DNA from: an uncultured Lachnospiraceae bacterium
GTDB lineage: Bacteria; Bacillota; Clostridia; Lachnospirales; Lachnospiraceae
Reading direction: 5' to 3'
DNA: 64,000 bases
NCBI GenBank assembly: GCA_947588005.1
Contig: CANPYE010000001.1
Location: forward strand, 1-64,000
The translations under genes were made by a program, and so were the position numbers. The notes under the pieces are model-generated. The model made no database searches and was not told the DNA's origin. It saw nothing but the letters and a program-made list of their open reading frames with translations. Positions 35,874 to 44,914 of the stretch are shown here, piece by piece; the stretch's first letter is position 1, and the number at the start of each line of letters is the position of its first letter.

Positions 35874-36877
35874 TTCCACGGCTCTCCTTTCAGAAGCTTC
35901 CTCACGTAATCTCCCAGTTCGCTCCACAGGATCTGTTCCAGGTAATCGCCGCTCCGCTTCAGATTCTCCCGAAATGGCAGTTTTATCCGCCGGATACGTT
36001 CCGCCACCCTCTGACGCCCGGTCGTGTTCAAATACGCGCTGAACTCCTTAAGCTTCGCCGCCGACACTTCGTCGTCCAGCACCGGCATATAGATCACATC
36101 ACAGCATTCCAGAACCGGCGTCAGGTTCCGGCCAGGTCTTCCAACATCCACCACCACATATTCATAACCGCATTCCGAAGCCAGCTTCTCGATCAGCTGC
36201 CCGGCCTCGTCGCCGCTCATCTGCTCCAGGTCCTCCGGATACCGGACCGGCGCGATATAATCCATATCCTTCCATGTGTAGACCAGGCTGCGCAGCCGCA
36301 CCACATTAAAGCTTCCCTGCCGCAGATAATAGAGCACGTCCGACAGATCGTTCTTCTGCTCGCCCCCGATGATCTGCTGCAGGCCTGAAAATTCTTCGAA
36401 TCCGACATAGATCGTCTTGCCCTCCCGGGCAAGCTGCTGTCCCAGAAGCAGAGCCATGGAAGTTTTGAAGCACCGGCCCACCGGCGAATAGACCCCCAGG
36501 ATCCTGGCCCTCTGTCCCAGCACCATGAACATCTTCTCCGAAGGCCGGTCGCAATATTTTGCCATTACTTCCCGGATCACACTGTCCGCAGACTGATACT
36601 TATAGACGGCCGGATAGTCCGTCTCCGTCACCGATATCACGTCTCCCTCCGCCAGCGTCACCACAGAATTTGCCTCGATGCCGTTTACATCCTCCCGCGG
36701 CACCATGTCGCTGATCAGCAGGATCTCGATCCGATGCCTGCCCGCAAACTCGCGCAGCAGCTCCAGGGATGTGAACGGCACTACCGTAAACGGCACCTTC
36801 TCCTTCTGATTCACCACGTCGGCAAACCGCTGGGCATATTCGCGGTCCACATCGTAAACCGCCATGATCTTCTCCAT
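35870..36877 (-). CDS. TadZ/CpaE-like pilus localisation ATPase
   Basis: 335-aa protein with a receiver-like N-terminal half (about 1-115, MAVYDVDREYAQRFADVV) and a ParA/MinD-type C-terminal half, where the P-loop is degenerate (SPVGRCFKTSMAL near 130 instead of GGVGKT). DVGRPGRN near 232 matches the Walker B area. TadZ proteins position the Tad machine at the cell pole. ATG at 36877 follows AGGGGGG. The gene precedes and is coupled to cpaF. Partial loss of the Lys pattern suggests weak or absent ATP hydrolysis. Confidence 0.85.
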   Translation of the reverse strand: MEKIMAVYDVDREYAQRFADVVNQKEKVPFTVVPFTSLELLREFAGRHRIEILLISDMVPREDVNGIEANSVVTLAEGDVISVTETDYPAVYKYQSADSVIREVMAKYCDRPSEKMFMVLGQRARILGVYSPVGRCFKTSMALLLGQQLAREGKTIYVGFEEFSGLQQIIGGEQKNDLSDVLYYLRQGSFNVVRLRSLVYTWKDMDYIAPVRYPEDLEQMSGDEAGQLIEKLASECGYEYVVVDVGRPGRNLTPVLECCDVIYMPVLDDEVSAAKLKEFSAYLNTTGRQRVAERIRRIKLPFRENLKRSGDYLEQILWSELGDYVRKLLKGEPWK

Positions 36878-36931
36878 AAAGTCCCCCCTCACGCATCAAT
36901 CTGTATTTCCTATAGTTTCTTTTCCGCCCGG

Positions 36932-37466
36932 TCACACACCCCACAGCAGATACCCCGCATACCCAACAAACAGACAAAAAGCAAACGGTATTACCACACC
37001 ATACCCGTCGCACTCCGCCCTGTAGTATGGCACGATCTCTTTTGTCAGGAACAGCCGCCCGAAATAGGCAAGCAGATAATTGAGACGCTGCCGCAGATTT
37101 CTCTGAAAAAGCAGCTTTACAAGGGCAAGACATGCCCCTACAACGCATCCATATGCAATCGCCTTAAGACCGCTTCCCCACCCCAGGAAGCCGGCCATAA
37201 CGGCCATCAGCTTGATATCCCCCGCGCCTACCATCCGGAGTATGTAAAGCGGGAACAGTACCGCGGTATACGCCGATATCCGAAGAAGGTAGCCTCCTAC
37301 GGCCTGGCCCGCATACCCGGTCTCCGCATCCAGCGCCACAAGCGCCAGTCCGATGAAAAAACCGGCCAGAATCCACAGGTTCGGGATCCGGCGATCCCGG
37401 ATATCCGTAAAGGCGCTGCCAAGCAGAATGACCAGAAGAAGCCCTCTGCGCGCAAAAATACCGCAT
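36932..37466 (-). CDS. A24 prepilin peptidase, apparently frameshifted
   Basis: The C-terminal part (36932-37339 frame) contains MVGAGDIKLMAV with the GxGD catalytic Asp. The first Asp sits upstream in the same frame (AFTDIRDRRIPN), but that frame has no ATG, GTG or TTG before its stop. An ATG at 37466 with a good AAGGGGG site is in a different frame; removing one T from the TTTTT run (37454-37458) joins them into a complete 177-aa peptidase starting MRYFARRGLLLVILLGSAF. So the gene is frameshifted by an extra base, by real mutation or sequence error. First gene of the Tad operon. Confidence 0.75.
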
Positions 37467-37567
37467 CACCCCCTTGAATCCTTATCGCTTTCGGAATCAA
37501 TGCCCGATCAGGGCGGTAAAAAATATGAATGCTTTTGAATAAAACTGACTGATGTTGAGTGGTTATC

Positions 37568-37595
37568 ATTATAACCCATTGCGGAAAAACTTCAA
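37568..37595 (-). promoter_or_regulatory. Probable promoter of the Tad operon
   Basis: TTGAAG, 16 bases, TATAAT on the minus strand, about 100 bases before the first pilus gene. The 37467-37775 gap holds this and the divergent promoter at 37680. Confidence 0.6.
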
Positions 37596-37679
37596 TGGTC
37601 AAATTAGCCAAAAATCGCCTCAAAATTTCTACACCGGAATTTTTCCGTATTTTGGTCGCAGAACCTTCTCACTTATACA

Positions 37680-37708
37680 TTGACCAAAACGTCGGAAAAT
37701 GGTAAACT
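37680..37708 (+). promoter_or_regulatory. Sigma-A promoter of DUF2508 gene
   Basis: TTGACC, 17 bases, TAAACT, about 70 bases before the ATG at 37776. Confidence 0.6.
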
Positions 37709-37775
37709 AATCGTGTGCATATTTTTCCCATTTCCCAGAAATACTAGAATTATCAATTTCCGGGAGATGACAAGA

Positions 37776-38006
37776 ATGATTTTATGGAAAAAACGGCGCG
37801 AAGCGCTGGCCGGTCTAAAACGGCAGGAATTAAGGACACAGATCGAAAATACAAGACATACCATCGATTCCGTCCGCAACCACTTCGAGCAGGAGGTGGA
37901 TCCGACGCTGATCGACTGCTGTATCTACGAGCTGAACGCCGCCCAGCTGCGGTACCAGTTTCTGCTGCGGCAATTTAAAGACTTGGAAGGCGTGAGCTAT
38001 TATTGA
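37776..38006 (+). CDS. DUF2508 (YaaL) family protein
   Basis: A 76-aa helical protein with the family signature LIDCCIYELNAAQLRYQFLL near residues 46-65. YaaL-type proteins in Firmicutes are small, soluble and of unknown function, usually next to recR; here recR is absent. The ATG at 37776 has GGGAG nine bases upstream; a longer frame from 37680 would begin inside the promoter. It lies divergent from the Tad operon. Confidence 0.85.
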   Translation: MILWKKRREALAGLKRQELRTQIENTRHTIDSVRNHFEQEVDPTLIDCCIYELNAAQLRYQFLLRQFKDLEGVSYY

Positions 38007-38187
38007 GTTACATCTGACACTCAGAGTTTGGCACTTTTCACTGTCAGCCGATCAGTCTGGTGTCATACTGTATCCTGCGCCTGCCGGATCAGGTGCTGCA
38101 GTATCCTGAACCGCCCATGGCCAGGCCGCTGAACTTGCGGCGCCGCGCGCCCGCACAACTACACAATTTCGGAGGACATTCCATATT

Positions 38188-39525
38188 ATGAGCACCTGGT
38201 ATGACCAAGCTGTCTTCTACCATATTTACCCGCTGGGGCTGACCGGCGCGCCGAAGCAGAACCCGCCTGAGGAGCCGATAGTCCACCGTTTCGACGAACT
38301 GATCCGCTGGATCCCTCATATCCGCGCGATGAACTGCAGCGCCGTCTACATCGGCCCCTTATTCGAATCGTCCGGCCACGGTTACGACACCCGCGATTAT
38401 AAGCAGGTGGACCGCCGCCTGGGCGACAATAATGATTTTAAAAAATTCGTCCGCCTCTGCCACGACGCCGGCATCAAGGTCGTGGTGGACGGCGTCTTCA
38501 ACCATACGGGCCGCGAATTTTTCGCCTTCCGCGATATTCAGGAGAAGCGCGATGCGTCCCCGTACAAGGACTGGTACAAGGGCGTGAATTTCGGCTGGGG
38601 AAGCCCCTTCGGCGACCCGTTCGGCTACGAGGCCTGGCAGGGACATTATGAACTTCCCTGCCTAAATCCCTGGAACCCTCAGGTGCGCGAATACATTTTC
38701 GATGTGATCCGCTTCTGGATCAACGAATTCGATATCGACGGCATCCGCCTGGACTGCGCCAACGTGCTAGACTTTGATTTTATGAAGGAAATGCGCTGGC
38801 GCACCGCGCAGATGAAGCCGGATTTCTGGCTCATGGGCGAAGTGATCCACGGCGAATACGCCCGCTGGGTGAATCCGGAGATGCTTCACTCCGTAACCAA
38901 TTACGAACTACATAAGGGACTGTATTCCGGCCACAACGACCACAACTATTTCGAGATCGCCCACACCATAAGGCGTCTTGCACAGGTGGCGGACCGGCTT
39001 TACACCTTCGTAGACAACCACGACGAGGACCGCCTGGCAAGCAAACTGCGGGACAGGGCCCAGCTGTATTCGGTCTATACCCTGCTCTACACGCTGCCGG
39101 GTATTCCATCCATCTATTATGGAAGCGAGTGGGCTATCGAGGGCCAGCGCACAAGAGAAAGCGACGACGCCCTGCGGCCCTGTATCGCAATTGCCGGCGA
39201 GGCGCAGCTTCACAATGATCTGACCGATTATATCGCGAAGCTGGGGCGGATCCATCTGGACAACGACGCTCTCCACGGCGGCCGCTACCAGGAACTGACG
39301 CTGACCACGCGCCAGTACTCCTTCGCCCGTTTCGGCAGCGGTCAGGTCATTCTGACCGCAGTGAATAACGATGAGAATCCGGCTGAGATGTATGTGCCGG
39401 TACCGATTAACGGTTCGGAAGCCGTTGACCTCATAAACGGAATCACCTTCCCCGTCTCTGACGGGCACATTCACATCACAGTCGCGGGCGGCAGGGGTGC
39501 CGTCCTGAAGATCAAGGGGGTATAA
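38188..39525 (+). CDS. GH13 alpha-amylase family glycosidase
   Basis: Cytoplasmic alpha-glucan hydrolase, 445 aa. No signal peptide. GH13 motifs: DGVFNHTG near 108, DGIRLDCAN near 190 (nucleophile Asp), GEVIHG near 217 (acid Glu) and FVDNHDEDR near 273 (transition-state Asp). The short length and domain layout suggest a cyclomaltodextrinase or maltodextrin-debranching type; exact bond specificity is unknown. The ATG at 38188 has GGAGG upstream. It ends five bases before glgB, so the two are co-transcribed and likely act on storage glycogen. Confidence 0.88.
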   Translation: MSTWYDQAVFYHIYPLGLTGAPKQNPPEEPIVHRFDELIRWIPHIRAMNCSAVYIGPLFESSGHGYDTRDYKQVDRRLGDNNDFKKFVRLCHDAGIKVVVDGVFNHTGREFFAFRDIQEKRDASPYKDWYKGVNFGWGSPFGDPFGYEAWQGHYELPCLNPWNPQVREYIFDVIRFWINEFDIDGIRLDCANVLDFDFMKEMRWRTAQMKPDFWLMGEVIHGEYARWVNPEMLHSVTNYELHKGLYSGHNDHNYFEIAHTIRRLAQVADRLYTFVDNHDEDRLASKLRDRAQLYSVYTLLYTLPGIPSIYYGSEWAIEGQRTRESDDALRPCIAIAGEAQLHNDLTDYIAKLGRIHLDNDALHGGRYQELTLTTRQYSFARFGSGQVILTAVNNDENPAEMYVPVPINGSEAVDLINGITFPVSDGHIHITVAGGRGAVLKIKGV

Positions 39526-39529
39526 GAAC

Positions 39530-41707
39530 ATGGCAAGACCGAAGAAGAATCTGGAAAATGAAACCGCTGTCGAGGCCGCTGCCGCGGAATCCGCAGCAAT
39601 CTCTGCTGATGCAGCCGTGTCAGCTGCGGGAACTGCCAAAACACCGAAGCGCCGCGGCCGGCAGCCGAAAGCTTCGGCCACAGAAGCCGCCGCAGCTACG
39701 GCGGCCGCTGAAACGCCTAAACGCCGCGGCCGGCGGCCGAAAGCAGCAGCCGAAACCGCGCCGGCTGCAGAGTACGTCCATACCGGCAAGCGGGGCCGTC
39801 CCCGCAAGGTGATCCCCATCGGCACGAATTTCATCACCGAAACGGACCGCTACCTGTTCGGCCAGGGCACCCATTACAACATCTATGAGAAGCTGGGCGC
39901 GCACCCGAAGAACTATCAGGGCCAGGACGGCATGTATTTCGCGGTTTGGGCTCCCCGCGCGGCGGGCGTATCCCTGGTAGGCGATTTCAACGGCTGGAAC
40001 CCGGATGCCAACCCGATGACGGTGCTCGGCACTTCCGGCATCTACGAGATCTTCGTCCCCGGCATGGGCCTGGGCCAGCTTTACAAATACGCGGTCACCA
40101 CGAAGACCGGAGCGATCCTTTTTAAAGCGGATCCATTCGCCTTCGAGGCGGAATACCGTCCCGGCACAGCCTCCATCACCGCCGACATCGACGGTTTTAA
40201 GTGGAAGGATGAGAAATGGATGGAAGCCCGCAGGAATACGGACATCCTCAAAGCTCCCTTATCCATTTACGAAGTTCATATCGGTTCCTGGCGCAAGAAG
40301 CAGCGTCCGGAGAAGGACGGCTGCTACACCTACATAGAAGCGGCCCACGAGCTGGCGGAATACGTTAAGCAGATGGGCTACACCCATGTAGAGCTGATGG
40401 GCATCGCCGAGCATCCCTTCGACGGCTCCTGGGGCTATCAGGTGACCGGCTACTACGCCCCCACCTCCCGCTACGGCCAGGCGAAGGACTTCATGTATTT
40501 CGTCAATTACCTGCACCGGGAAGGCATCGGCGTCATCCTGGACTGGGTGCCGGCCCATTTCCCGAGAGACGCCCACGGACTGGCCGACTTCGACGGCGAG
40601 CCGCTGTTTGAGTACGCCGATTCCCGCAAGGGCGAGCATCCCGACTGGGGCACCAAGGTCTTCGACTACTCGAAGAACGAAGTGAAGAATTTCCTGATCG
40701 GCAACGCCCTCTACTGGATCGACCGCTACCACATCGACGGCCTGCGCGTGGACGCCGTGGCCTCCATGCTGTATCTGGATTACGGCCGCTCCGCCGGCAA
40801 CTGGGTGCCCAACATCTACGGCGGCAACCAGAACCTGGAGGCTATCGAATTCTTCAAGCACATCAACAGCGTGATCACCGGCCGACACGACGGCACCATG
40901 ATCATCGCCGAGGAATCGACGGCCTGGCCGAAGATCACCAGGTCGCCGGAAGAGGACGGCCTTGGCTTTAAGTTCAAATGGAACATGGGCTGGATGCACG
41001 ACTTCCTGGAATACATGAAGCTGGATCCCTATTTCCGCAAATACAACCACAACAAGATGACCTTCGCCATGACCTATTCCACCAGCGAGAATTTCATTCT
41101 GGTGCTGTCCCACGACGAGGTGGTCCATCTGAAGTGCTCCATGATCAGCAAGATGCCCGGCATCTACGAGGACAAGTTCGCCAACTTAAAGGTAGGCTAC
41201 ACCTTCATGATCGGCCATCCCGGCAAGAAGCTGCTGTTCATGGGCCAGGACTTCGCCCAGTGGCATGAGTGGGACGAGAAGGTTTCTCTGGACTGGCATC
41301 TGGCCGACGAGCCGCTTCATAAGGATGTGCAGAAATATTTCAGCGACCTGCTGCATATCTACCGTCAGTACCCGGCCCTGTACTCCCTGGACTACGACTG
41401 GAATGGCTTTGCCTGGGTCAACGCCGACGACGCCGACCGCAGTATTTTCAGCTTCATCCGCTACGACGAGACGAAGAAAAAGAGCCTGCTGTTCGTCTGC
41501 AATTTCACGCCGATGGAGCGGTCCGACTACCGGGTAGGCGTGCCGAAGCGCGGCGATTATACGCTGATCCTGGACCAGACCCACGGCGCGTACCTGCGCG
41601 GCGAGGAAAAGAAGGTCTTCAAGGCCAGTAAGAGCGAATGCGACGGCCAGCCCTACTCCTTCTCCTACCCGCTGCCGCCCTACGGAACCGCGATCTTCCG
41701 GTTCTGA
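39530..41707 (+). CDS. glgB: 1,4-alpha-glucan branching enzyme with basic N-terminal extension
   Basis: Makes alpha-1,6 branches in glycogen. The catalytic part, about residues 100-725, has a CBM48-like domain (VSLVGDFNGWN near 146) and GH13 motifs DGLRVDAVASMLYLD near 402, IIAEEST near 459 and LSHDEVVHLK near 528. The first 95 residues are an Ala-rich, Lys/Arg-rich extension with three AT-hook-like motifs (KRRGRQPK, KRRGRRPK, KRGRPRK), not part of normal GlgB. It is downstream of the amylase gene. Confidence 0.92.
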   Translation: MARPKKNLENETAVEAAAAESAAISADAAVSAAGTAKTPKRRGRQPKASATEAAAATAAAETPKRRGRRPKAAAETAPAAEYVHTGKRGRPRKVIPIGTNFITETDRYLFGQGTHYNIYEKLGAHPKNYQGQDGMYFAVWAPRAAGVSLVGDFNGWNPDANPMTVLGTSGIYEIFVPGMGLGQLYKYAVTTKTGAILFKADPFAFEAEYRPGTASITADIDGFKWKDEKWMEARRNTDILKAPLSIYEVHIGSWRKKQRPEKDGCYTYIEAAHELAEYVKQMGYTHVELMGIAEHPFDGSWGYQVTGYYAPTSRYGQAKDFMYFVNYLHREGIGVILDWVPAHFPRDAHGLADFDGEPLFEYADSRKGEHPDWGTKVFDYSKNEVKNFLIGNALYWIDRYHIDGLRVDAVASMLYLDYGRSAGNWVPNIYGGNQNLEAIEFFKHINSVITGRHDGTMIIAEESTAWPKITRSPEEDGLGFKFKWNMGWMHDFLEYMKLDPYFRKYNHNKMTFAMTYSTSENFILVLSHDEVVHLKCSMISKMPGIYEDKFANLKVGYTFMIGHPGKKLLFMGQDFAQWHEWDEKVSLDWHLADEPLHKDVQKYFSDLLHIYRQYPALYSLDYDWNGFAWVNADDADRSIFSFIRYDETKKKSLLFVCNFTPMERSDYRVGVPKRGDYTLILDQTHGAYLRGEEKKVFKASKSECDGQPYSFSYPLPPYGTAIFRF

Positions 41708-41720
41708 GAACGTAATTCAC

Positions 41721-41767
41721 TCCGCGCCGGGACTTTCCCGCAGTCATAGGCGAATCCCCGGCGCGGA
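41721..41767 (+). other. Strong GC hairpin after glgB
   Basis: TCCGCGCCGGGA and its complement pair perfectly in the 41722-41731 and 41757-41766 arms, around a 25-base loop. It lacks a T run, so it may be an unusual terminator or an RNA-stability element between glgB and the response regulator gene. Confidence 0.6.
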
Positions 41768-41797
41768 TCATCCTTTCACGAAGGCGAGGTGCTTTCC

Positions 41798-42493
41798 ATG
41801 CAGACAATTCTGGTCTGTGACGACGACAAACAGATCGTCGAAGCGATTGACATTTACCTGACGGGCGAAGGCTTCCGGGTGATCAAAGCCTACGACGGCT
41901 ATGAAGCCCTGGAGCTTCTGGAGACCAACCAGGTGGATCTGATGGTGGTAGACGTAATGATGCCAGGTCTCGACGGCATCCGCACGACCCTCAAGGTCCG
42001 CGAGACCAGCAGCATCCCGATCATCATTCTCTCCGCCAAGTCTGAGGATAACGACAAGATCCTGGGACTCAATATCGGCGCGGACGATTACATTTCCAAG
42101 CCCTTCAATCCGCTGGAGCTGGTGGCCCGGGTCAAATCCCACCTGCGCCGCTACACCCAGCTGGGCAATTTAACCACCCAGACAGCCGAAAACGTCTACA
42201 AATGCGGCGGCCTGCAGATCAACGACGACAACAAGGAGGTTCTGGTGGACGGCGAGCTGATCAAGCTCACGCCCATCGAGTACAATATCCTTCTTCTTCT
42301 GGTGAAGAACGCCGGCAAGGTGTTCTCCATCGACGAGATCTACGAGCAGATCTGGAACGAGGAAGCCATCGGCGCCGACAACACGGTGGCCGTCCATATC
42401 CGCCATATCCGCGAGAAGATCGAAATCAACCCGCGCGAACCGCGCTACTTAAAAGTAGTCTGGGGCGTCGGCTATAAGATTGAAAAACAGTAG
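41798..42493 (+). CDS. OmpR/PhoB family response regulator
   Basis: 231-aa two-component regulator. The receiver domain (1-118) has the acidic pair at DDD near 8-10, phosphoacceptor Asp52 in LMVVDVMMPG and Lys near 102 in SKPFNP; the C-terminal winged helix (about 133-231) has the typical LTPIEYNILLLLVKNAGKVFS recognition set. ATG 41798 follows GAGG at eight bases; the preceding GTG is three codons earlier. It is paired with the sensor kinase nine bases downstream. Targets are unknown. Confidence 0.94.
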   Translation: MQTILVCDDDKQIVEAIDIYLTGEGFRVIKAYDGYEALELLETNQVDLMVVDVMMPGLDGIRTTLKVRETSSIPIIILSAKSEDNDKILGLNIGADDYISKPFNPLELVARVKSHLRRYTQLGNLTTQTAENVYKCGGLQINDDNKEVLVDGELIKLTPIEYNILLLLVKNAGKVFSIDEIYEQIWNEEAIGADNTVAVHIRHIREKIEINPREPRYLKVVWGVGYKIEKQ

Positions 42494-42502
42494 GAGATAC
42501 AT

Positions 42503-44806
42503 ATGAAGCACGAACCCATTCCCATCGCTATCCGGAAACAGACGGTGATCTTCCTTCACCTTCTGTTTTTGTGCTTAAGCTTCGCCGGCATTACGTTCAT
42601 TATCTTTAATCCGAACTACGGGCGGGGCTTAAACTGGCTGCAGGAGGAAGACTATGCCGACACCCATTCCTTCTCCCGGCAGCTGGAGGAGGATGTGGAC
42701 AACGTCTTCCGCTACGTCCGTTATAAGGACCTTCTGGAGCTGGATGGGGACGTGAATCTGGACGCGGAAATGTTCTGCGTTACCTTCAGCTCCGGCAATA
42801 CCAAGATATATACTCTGGGCGAAGCCGTCAGCTACGCGCGTCGGCTGGGCTATTATCTGAACGACGATTTTGAAGTCGCCGGCGGACCGGACGTTCATGA
42901 ATGGGACTCGCCGGGACCTTCCATGCCGTTTCTTGAGTGGAAAACCTACAGCCCGGAGGAAACCGTAAACTACGAAGGCCCCGGCGACGGTTTCGTTTCC
43001 GTCGAGGAGCTCTCCGTTCAGGTGATGAACGTGCTGGGAGAGTATTACCAGGTCCGCTACAACTATATCGACAAGCCCTCCAACCTGTATTTCCGCGTCT
43101 CCTACGTGGACGATATGGGAAATGAACTTCTCTATACCAACGCCGGCCAGCGCAGCAACGAAGAACTGCGGGAACTCGGCCGCTATCTCTATATGTCCGG
43201 CGAATCTCTTTTCGTGGACAATAATCTCCGGCATGTCCCGGAGAATGTGATCTCCCTTCTGTCGACCAATAACCGCTACGGGAACCAGGACTATTATATC
43301 CTCCTGGCCGTAGACATCGATTTCCCCAATCCGGATCCGTACGCGGAAGCGCAGGCGAACTACCGGCGCTTCCGGACTGAATACATCGGCGGAGCGATCA
43401 TGTTCCTTCTGGGCGCGGCCGGACTGCTGATCACATTAATACAAATGGCGCTTCTGACCGGCCATACGGACGGCGACCGGTCAAGGATCGTGCGGCACTA
43501 TTATGACGAGCTTCCCGTGGAATGCCTCGCCGCCGCCTGTCTGGCTGCCCTGTGGCTGGCGCGGCTGGCCTTAAACACGGTCATTCCGCGGATCATCCGG
43601 CTGATCATCAGCAGCTCCTATCAGGATTACGCCAGGAAAATGATCCGCTATATCCTGATCTACCTGATCCTTCTGTTCGCGTTCTTAAGCGTACTGCGCA
43701 ATTACAAAGCGCATACGCTCTGGAAGGGAAGTCTCCTCTACCGGGGACTCCACCGTATCCTGCCCGCGCTGTCGGGGCTTCCGGTTCCGCTGCGCTTTAC
43801 ATGCGCGTTCATCGGATACCTTCTGGCGGACGTCTGTCTCCTGAGCGGGTTCTATTTCCTGTACACCCAGCGTGAGTCGCTGGGGATCCCTTATCTCTAC
43901 CTGATCCCGCTGCTCGTCCTTGCGGCATTTCAGGTATGGATCTATCTTCTGCTTTACCGGGGACGCGTTGAGAATCAGAAAATTGCCGAAGGGATCTTTA
44001 AGATGTCCGCCGGAGACGCCGGTTACAAGATCGATTCCGACGGCTTCTCGGAAACGGCGGAACGGGTCAGCCAGGCGCTCAATTCCCTGAGCGACGGCCT
44101 GGAGACCGCGCTGTCGGAGCAGGTAAAAAGCGAGCGTCTGAAAGCCGATCTGATCACCAATGTATCGCACGACATCAAGACGCCCCTCACATCCATTATC
44201 AATTACGTGGATCTGCTGAAAAGGGAGAAGATCAGCGATCCGAAGATCCAGAGCTATCTGGATGTCCTCGACCAGAAATCCCAGCGCCTCAAGACGCTGA
44301 CGGAAGATCTGGTGGAAGCGTCCAAGGCCAGCTCCGGCAATATTAAACTGGAAATTTCCGAGATCGATCTGGTAGAGCTCGTGCAGCAGGCAGGCGGAGA
44401 GTTTGAGGAACGATTCGCCATCCGCCATCTGGATCTGGTGTCCTCCCTGCCGGATGAAGACGTTCTGATCGCCGCAGACGGAAGGCGGCTGTGGAGAGTG
44501 CTCGAAAATCTTTATAACAACGCGTTCAAATACGCGATGGAAAACAGCCGGATCTACGTAGATGTGGAGAAAAAGGACGGATACGCGTATTTTACGATCA
44601 AGAATGTATCCGCCAGTCCGCTAAATATTAACGCGGACGAACTGACTGAGCGGTTCGTCCGCGGAGATGTTGCCAGAACCACCGAGGGCAGCGGCCTCGG
44701 ACTTTCGATCGCAAAGAGCCTGACGCAGCTGCAGGGCGGAAGCTTTGAAATCTATATCGACGGGGATCTGTTCAAGGCGCAGGTAGGTTTCCCGGTTCTG
44801 AATTAA
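42503..44806 (+). CDS. Sensor histidine kinase with multi-pass membrane domain
   Basis: 767-aa kinase. N-terminal helix near 14-36, a large outer domain to about 290, then roughly five further membrane helices (295-318, 340-365, 378-396, 425-448, 458-480). HisKA domain with NVSHDIKTPLTSI near 552 (phosphoacceptor His), and HATPase_c with NLYNNAFKYA near 670 and GSGLGLSIAKSL near 731. The many helices after the outer domain are uncommon for OmpR partners. AGGAG precedes the ATG; coupled to the regulator upstream. Signal unknown. Confidence 0.9.
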   Translation: MKHEPIPIAIRKQTVIFLHLLFLCLSFAGITFIIFNPNYGRGLNWLQEEDYADTHSFSRQLEEDVDNVFRYVRYKDLLELDGDVNLDAEMFCVTFSSGNTKIYTLGEAVSYARRLGYYLNDDFEVAGGPDVHEWDSPGPSMPFLEWKTYSPEETVNYEGPGDGFVSVEELSVQVMNVLGEYYQVRYNYIDKPSNLYFRVSYVDDMGNELLYTNAGQRSNEELRELGRYLYMSGESLFVDNNLRHVPENVISLLSTNNRYGNQDYYILLAVDIDFPNPDPYAEAQANYRRFRTEYIGGAIMFLLGAAGLLITLIQMALLTGHTDGDRSRIVRHYYDELPVECLAAACLAALWLARLALNTVIPRIIRLIISSSYQDYARKMIRYILIYLILLFAFLSVLRNYKAHTLWKGSLLYRGLHRILPALSGLPVPLRFTCAFIGYLLADVCLLSGFYFLYTQRESLGIPYLYLIPLLVLAAFQVWIYLLLYRGRVENQKIAEGIFKMSAGDAGYKIDSDGFSETAERVSQALNSLSDGLETALSEQVKSERLKADLITNVSHDIKTPLTSIINYVDLLKREKISDPKIQSYLDVLDQKSQRLKTLTEDLVEASKASSGNIKLEISEIDLVELVQQAGGEFEERFAIRHLDLVSSLPDEDVLIAADGRRLWRVLENLYNNAFKYAMENSRIYVDVEKKDGYAYFTIKNVSASPLNINADELTERFVRGDVARTTEGSGLGLSIAKSLTQLQGGSFEIYIDGDLFKAQVGFPVLN

Positions 44807-44914
44807 GTAACGATAGCTTCTCAGAGCTGTTCCCTGATTCCGCCCCGTCCAGCCCGGCCGCTGGGCCGCGGCCACTGGCGCAGGCGTTCATTCGCCCGGT
44901 GAAAATGCTCCTTG

